From: CAZNMF01 sp035547155
GTDB taxonomy: Bacteria; Acidobacteriota; Vicinamibacteria; Vicinamibacterales; SCN-69-37
Assembly (NCBI GenBank): GCA_035547155.1
Contig: DASZVJ010000255.1
Location: 1-6,922 of the forward strand
Direction of reading: 5' to 3'
DNA length: 6,922 nt
A program made the position numbers and the translations under genes. The notes below the pieces were generated by a model. The model was not told the DNA's origin, made no database searches, and saw nothing but the letters and a program-made list of their open reading frames with translations. Positions 5,396 to 6,922 of this stretch are shown here, one piece after another; positions within the stretch are counted from its first letter, which is position 1, and the number at the start of each line of letters is the position of its first letter.

Positions 5396-6862
5396 ATGGG
5401 ATTCTCTCTCGTCGATTACGTCGTGCTGCTGTCGTATCTCGCGGGCATCACGGCGTTCGGCACGCGCTTTCGCCGCGCGCAGCACACGGTCAAGGACTAC
5501 TTCGTCGGCCGCGGCACGACGTCGTGGTGGGTCATCGGCCTGTCGATCGTCGCCACCGAGACGAGCACGCTGACGCTCATCGGCGTGCCGGCGCTGGTCT
5601 ACGGCGCGTACGCGCGGCCCGAGCTGGGCGGCTCGCTCACCTATCTGCAGGTCGTGTTCGGCTATCTCGTCGGCCGCGCGGTCATCTGCGTGCTCCTGCT
5701 GCCTTCGTACTTCGCCGGCGAGATGCTGACGGCGTACTCGCTGCTCGACCGCCGCTTTGGCGCGAGCGCCAAGCACGCTGCGGCGTCGATGTTCCTCGTC
5801 ATGCGCGCACTCGCCGAGGGCGTGCGCGTGTTCGCGGCGTCGCTCGTGCTCAGCGCCGTGCTCTCGACGAGCGCGGCCGGCGTGCCGCATCTCTGGCTGT
5901 GGGCCATCGTCATCGTCGGGCTGCTGACGCTCGTCTACACGTTCGAAGGCGGGATCGGCGCCGTGATCTGGACCGACGTCATCCAGTTCGTCATCTACAT
6001 CGGCGGATCGCTCCTCGCCGCGTACGAACTGTTGCACCTGACGCCCGGCGGCTGGCCCGCGATCGCCGCAGCGGCCGGCCGCGCCGGCAAGCTGCAAATG
6101 TTCTCGTTCTCCTGGGATTTGCGTCTGCCGTTCACGTTCTGGGCCGGCGTCATCGGCGGCGCGTGCCTGACGACGGCGAGTCACGGCGTGGATCAGTTGC
6201 TGGTGCAGCGGCTGCTGACGTGTCGCACGCTCCGCGACGGCCGCCGCGCGCTCCTCATGAGCGGCGTCGTCGTCCTCCTGCAATTCATCCTGTTCCTCTG
6301 GATCGGTCTGATGCTCTTCGGCTACTACCAGACCGCGCCGCTGCCCACGTTGACGAGCAACGACGAGATCTTCCCCGCGTTCATCGTCCAGCACCTGCCG
6401 CACGGCATCTCCGGACTGGTCATCGCGGCGATCTTCGCGGCGGCGATGTCGAACCTCAGCGGCTCGCTCAACTCGCTGGCGTCGACGACGGTGATCGATT
6501 TCTACCGGCCGCTTCTCGCGCCGCACGCCGACGATCGCCGTTTGTTGCGCGTCTCGCGCTGGTGCACGGCGGGATGGGGCATCATCCTCATCGGCATCGC
6601 GATCGTCGCGCGGCGATGGGGATCGGTGTTCACGTCCGGCCTCACGATCGCGTCGCTCGTGTACGGCCCGATGCTGGGCGCGTTCGTCCTCGGCGTGACG
6701 ACGCGCCGGGCCAATCAAACCGGCGTGATGATCGGCATGGCGACCTCGCTCGCGTGCATGCTGGCGATCAAGCTCTACACGCCGCTCGCCTGGACGTGGT
6801 ACGTCCTCGTGGGCGCTGTGATCTGCATCTCCGTCGGCTACGTGGCGAGCCGTCGGACCTGA
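5396..6862 (+). CDS. SSS-family sodium:solute symporter
   Basis: The 488-residue integral membrane protein belongs to the solute:sodium symporter family (SLC5/SGLT/PutP-like, LeuT fold), which uses the sodium gradient to import sugars, amino acids or other small solutes. About thirteen hydrophobic segments can be marked (roughly 5-22, 46-70, 82-103, 130-157, 166-181, 189-212, 244-262, 286-310, 338-352, 391-405, 412-435, 442-460, 465-484), as expected for the family. Characteristic stretches are SWWVIGLSIVATETST (43-58) in the second listed segment, TFEGGIGAVIWTDVIQF (182-198), and AAAMSNLSGSLNSLAST (348-364), which matches the helix supplying the Na2 sodium-site residues. Residues 352-353 are Ser-Asn where vSGLT has Ser-Ser. 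The ATG at 5396 gives a normal N-terminus (MGFSLVDYVVLLSY), though no ribosome binding site is obvious. The substrate cannot be read from sequence; sugar transport is only suggested by the neighbouring carbohydrate genes. Confidence 0.93.
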   Translation: MGFSLVDYVVLLSYLAGITAFGTRFRRAQHTVKDYFVGRGTTSWWVIGLSIVATETSTLTLIGVPALVYGAYARPELGGSLTYLQVVFGYLVGRAVICVLLLPSYFAGEMLTAYSLLDRRFGASAKHAAASMFLVMRALAEGVRVFAASLVLSAVLSTSAAGVPHLWLWAIVIVGLLTLVYTFEGGIGAVIWTDVIQFVIYIGGSLLAAYELLHLTPGGWPAIAAAAGRAGKLQMFSFSWDLRLPFTFWAGVIGGACLTTASHGVDQLLVQRLLTCRTLRDGRRALLMSGVVVLLQFILFLWIGLMLFGYYQTAPLPTLTSNDEIFPAFIVQHLPHGISGLVIAAIFAAAMSNLSGSLNSLASTTVIDFYRPLLAPHADDRRLLRVSRWCTAGWGIILIGIAIVARRWGSVFTSGLTIASLVYGPMLGAFVLGVTTRRANQTGVMIGMATSLACMLAIKLYTPLAWTWYVLVGAVICISVGYVASRRT

Positions 6863-6883
6863 CGATCGCCTGTAACCGGCGGA

Positions 6884-6910
6884 GGGGCGGCCACAAGGGC
6901 CGCCCCTACG
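6884..6910 (+). repeat. CGTAGGGG-type hairpin after the symporter gene
   Basis: GGGGCGGCC (6884-6892) and GGCCGCCCC (6898-6906) pair perfectly over 9 bp around the loop ACAAG, followed by TACG (6907-6910). Read on the minus strand it begins CGTAGGGG, like the two units at 1671-1733. It starts 21 bases after the symporter stop codon and could serve as its terminator, but no T-tract follows. The bases after it resemble those after the 1733 copy (GAGAGTCGCTCG against GAGACTCTCTCG). The window ends before any partner unit could be seen. Confidence 0.8.
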
Positions 6911-6922
6911 GAGACTCTCTCG

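Noticed and set aside
5381..6718. A 445-codon open frame on the minus strand opposite the symporter gene
   Set aside because: It is extremely Arg/Asp/Glu/His-rich and fully antisense to a clear membrane transporter, so it is a shadow of the GC-rich codon pattern.

Overview
The window is GC-rich and densely coded, with five protein genes and strikingly structured gaps between them. The combination suggests a free-living heterotrophic bacterium of the Acidobacteriota, possibly the Vicinamibacteria. The features behind that guess are a Tat-exported SMP-30/gluconolactonase-type protein, a discoidin-type domain, an SSS-family symporter and dispersed hairpins carrying a CGTAGGGG border. The taxonomic call is a judgement from style and gene content, and no marker gene is present.

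Layout: (1) 1-218, plus strand, the C-terminal end of a protein with an F5/8 type C (discoidin-like) domain. (2) 219-328, a convergent gap filled by a long hairpin and an inverted pair of heptamer arrays. (3) 329-1543, minus, a Tat-exported SMP-30/gluconolactonase-family beta-propeller. (4) 1544-1866, a gap without genes, occupied by a nested 280-bp inverted-repeat structure with two CGTAGGGG-bordered hairpins at its centre. (5) 1867-2643, minus, a short-form AMP nucleosidase. (6) 2644-2760, a gap with a related hairpin and a 72-bp octamer array that is G-rich on the transcribed-gene strand. (7) 2761-5238, minus, a complete glycogen/alpha-glucan phosphorylase. (8) 5239-5395, the divergent regulatory gap. 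(9) 5396-6862, plus, an SSS sodium:solute symporter, followed by another copy of the hairpin element.

The gene content points to carbohydrate use. The phosphorylase releases glucose-1-phosphate from stored glucan, the exported propeller probably hydrolyses a sugar lactone or related ester in the periplasm, and the symporter brings in a solute driven by sodium. The phosphorylase and AMP nucleosidase genes run in the same direction 117 bp apart and may be co-transcribed. The other genes are not obviously one operon.

The least ordinary part is the intergenic DNA. Three neighbouring gaps each carry a different family of imperfect 7-8 bp tandem repeats, two of them arranged as inverted arrays. 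A hairpin family occurs four times in 6.9 kb, and its stem differences are compensatory. No classic defence system, transposase, CRISPR or RNA gene was seen.
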